Assembly: GCF_028776105.2 (NCBI RefSeq)
Contig: NZ_CP145606.1
Coordinates: 1,798,001-1,862,000, forward strand
From: Neisseria leonii
GTDB taxonomy: Bacteria > Pseudomonadota > Gammaproteobacteria > Burkholderiales > Neisseriaceae
DNA: 64,000 nt
Reading direction: 5' to 3'
Shown here: in pieces, positions 62,300 through 64,000 of the stretch
How the letters are laid out: each line of letters starts with the position of its first letter
How positions within the stretch are numbered: position 1 is the first letter of the stretch
Translations under genes and position numbers: made by a program
Notes under the pieces: generated by a model
The model's database searches: none
What the model saw: only the letters and a program-made list of their open reading frames with translations
What the model was told of the DNA's origin: nothing

Positions 62300-62512
62300 G
62301 AACCGTTTGGCGGACGGAGCATCTGTTGTTTGACAGCGGGGTTATGTCTGATTTTCGGGTCGGAAAGCAGGACGGATACTTTCAGGACTGAATCCGGCCG
62401 GGTTTTACCGCCGTGCGTACGGGTGTGCGGTTTGCATCGGGTGTACAAACCGTGCGGTATTGTGTTAGGGTAAAAAAAGAATTGCTGAAAATTTAAGCAG
62501 AAAAGGATTGCT

Positions 62513-63976
62513 ATGCACACGCTGACCGCCTACATCAACGGCACTTATACCGCCGTCAATCCCGCCGCCGAAACCTTTGCCAACATCAATCCGGCCAACG
62601 GCGGAACGCTGTCTGTGGTGCAGCAGAGTACGCCCGCAGAGGTTGATGCGGCCGTGCTGGCCGCCGCTGCGGGGCAGAAAATCTGGGCGGCGATGACGGC
62701 GGCCGAGCGTGCCCGTGTTCTGCTGAAAGCTGTGGCTTTATTGCGCGAACGCAATGATGAGCTGGCGCGTATCGAAACGCTGGATACGGGCAAACCGCTG
62801 AGCGAAACGCGCTATGTGGACATTGTAACCGGTGCCGATGTGATTGAATATTATGCCGGTTTGGCGCAGGCCGTCGAAGGCCGCCAGATTCCGTTGCGCG
62901 AGACGGCGTTTGCCTATACGCGGCAGGAGCCCTTGGGCGTGGTGGCGGGTATCGGCGCGTGGAATTATCCGGTTCAGATTGCGATGTGGAAAGCCGCCCC
63001 CGCGCTGGCGGCGGGCAATGCCATGATTTTCAAGCCGTCTGAAATCACGCCCACGGGCGCGCTGAAACTGGCGGAAATCTTCACGGAAGCAGGCCTGCCC
63101 GACGGGGTGTTCAATGTCGTACAGGGCGATTGGCGCGTGGGCGAGGCTTTGAGCCGCCACCCCGGCATCGCCAAAGTGTCGTTCACCGGCGGCGTGCCGA
63201 CCGGTAAAAAAGTGATGGTGCAGGCCGCAGAAAGCAGCCTGAAAGACATCACGATGGAGCTGGGCGGCAAATCGCCGCTGATTGTCTGCGAAGATGCCGA
63301 TTTGGATTTGGCGGCGGATATTGCGCTGATGGCGAATTTTTACAGCTCGGGACAGGTATGCACCAACGGCACGCGCGTGTTTGTGCCTGCCGCAGTGAAG
63401 GCGGATTTTGAAGCCAAAGTTATCGAGCGCGTGCAGCGTATCCGTATCGGCGACCCGCTGGATGAAAATGTGAATTTCGGCCCGCTGGCGAGTTTCCCGC
63501 ATATGGAAAAGGTGCTGGCCTATATCGAACGGGGCAAAGCCGAGGGCGCACGGCTGATTGCGGGCGGCGGCCGTCTGAGCGGAAACGGTTTGGACAAAGG
63601 CGCATACGTCGCGCCCACCGTATTTACCGACTGCACCGACGAAATGACGGTCTGCCGCGAAGAGATTTTCGGCCCCGTGATGAGCATTTTGGCCTACACT
63701 ACCGAAGAAGAAGTGATTGTCCGTGCCAACCATACCGATTACGGCCTGGCCGCCGGTGTGGTTACACGCGACATCAAACGCGCCCACCGCATTATTGGCC
63801 GTTTGCAGGCGGGCATCTGCTGGATCAACGCATGGGGCGAGTCGCCCGCGCAAATGCCCGTCGGCGGCTACAAACAGTCGGGCATCGGCCGCGAAAACGG
63901 TATTCAGACGCTGATGCACTACACTCAGACCAAATCCGTGCTGGTGGAACTGGGCGATTATCAGTCGGTGTTTTGA
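62513..63976 (+). CDS. betB: Betaine-aldehyde dehydrogenase
   Basis: NAD-dependent oxidation of betaine aldehyde to the osmoprotectant glycine betaine. The 487-residue aldehyde dehydrogenase has [40 protein letters not shown], the NAD-site [13 protein letters not shown], the general base E249 in [10 protein letters not shown], the nucleophile C283 in [15 protein letters not shown], and [13 protein letters not shown]. The overall sequence is close to BetB of E. coli. AGAAAAGGATTGCT precedes the ATG. A DUS follows the stop at 63977. betA, the usual partner, may lie beyond the window edge. Assignment to BetB rather than another ALDH is by similarity recall. Confidence 0.87.
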   Translation: MHTLTAYINGTYTAVNPAAETFANINPANGGTLSVVQQSTPAEVDAAVLAAAAGQKIWAAMTAAERARVLLKAVALLRERNDELARIETLDTGKPLSETRYVDIVTGADVIEYYAGLAQAVEGRQIPLRETAFAYTRQEPLGVVAGIGAWNYPVQIAMWKAAPALAAGNAMIFKPSEITPTGALKLAEIFTEAGLPDGVFNVVQGDWRVGEALSRHPGIAKVSFTGGVPTGKKVMVQAAESSLKDITMELGGKSPLIVCEDADLDLAADIALMANFYSSGQVCTNGTRVFVPAAVKADFEAKVIERVQRIRIGDPLDENVNFGPLASFPHMEKVLAYIERGKAEGARLIAGGGRLSGNGLDKGAYVAPTVFTDCTDEMTVCREEIFGPVMSILAYTTEEEVIVRANHTDYGLAAGVVTRDIKRAHRIIGRLQAGICWINAWGESPAQMPVGGYKQSGIGRENGIQTLMHYTQTKSVLVELGDYQSVF

Positions 63977-64000
63977 GGCCGTCTGAAAACGCGGTATCCT

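Overview
The window is a stretch of chromosome from a member of the genus Neisseria. The main evidence is the 12-base DNA uptake sequence AGGCCGTCTGAA (AG-DUS form) and its complement, which occur dozens of times, often as closely spaced inverted pairs at gene ends. Further support comes from typical Neisseria gene blocks: farR with a flavin reductase, bioB-bioF-bioG-bioC, and the S10/spc/alpha ribosomal cluster. The sequence is G+C rich and a betaine aldehyde dehydrogenase gene lies at the right end. I do not commit to a species. I found no tRNA, rRNA, CRISPR array, prophage or intact insertion sequence.

Layout. 0-6.6 kb: ppk1 (cut by the window edge), then a rightward block rsmJ, NUDIX hydrolase, farR, flavin reductase, beta-carbonic anhydrase, nadD, rsfS, a small lipoprotein and rlmH. 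6.8-11 kb: a leftward envelope operon kdsD-kdsC-lptC-lptA followed by two family 2 glycosyltransferases. 11-16.5 kb: tal, a degenerate alpha/beta hydrolase, xth, sdaA, a YheT-type hydrolase. 16.6-20.2 kb: biotin genes. 20-28.4 kb: selO, dusB-fis, purH, a tiny lipoprotein, a DUF3579-GNAT fusion, fxsA, nlpD, ruvC. 28.5-42 kb: 28 genes of the S10, spc and alpha operons, from rplC to rplQ, without rpsJ in front of rplC. 42-49.5 kb: miaB, a DUF969-DUF979-pcp operon whose second gene is frameshifted at a run of seven G, and a purine permease, all embedded in GTAG-type palindromic repeats. 49.6-64 kb: mtgA, aroE, gltS, an LprI-like lipoprotein, an AGCS symporter with a MetR-type regulator, a cstA / CC-ending protein / ArsA-type ATPase cluster, a polar amino acid ABC transporter, and betB.

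How genes work together. kdsD and kdsC make Kdo for the LOS core, lptC and lptA belong to the export bridge, and the glycosyltransferases probably extend the core. BioC and BioG open and close the disguised pimeloyl pathway that feeds BioF and BioB. The ribosomal block couples 25 ribosomal proteins, SecY, IF-1 and RNA polymerase alpha. GltS, the AGCS symporter, CstA, the ABC transporter and perhaps DUF969/DUF979 together suggest strong reliance on imported amino acids and peptides.

Most interesting: (1) the translationally coupled cstA / CC-tail / ArsA-ATPase trio; (2) the G7 frameshift in the DUF979 gene, a possible on/off switch; (3) the clustered GTAG...CTAC palindromic repeats and their local tandem amplification; (4) an RBBP9-type hydrolase that has lost both nucleophile and catalytic histidine; (5) a decayed formylglycine-generating-enzyme-like remnant between selO and dusB.
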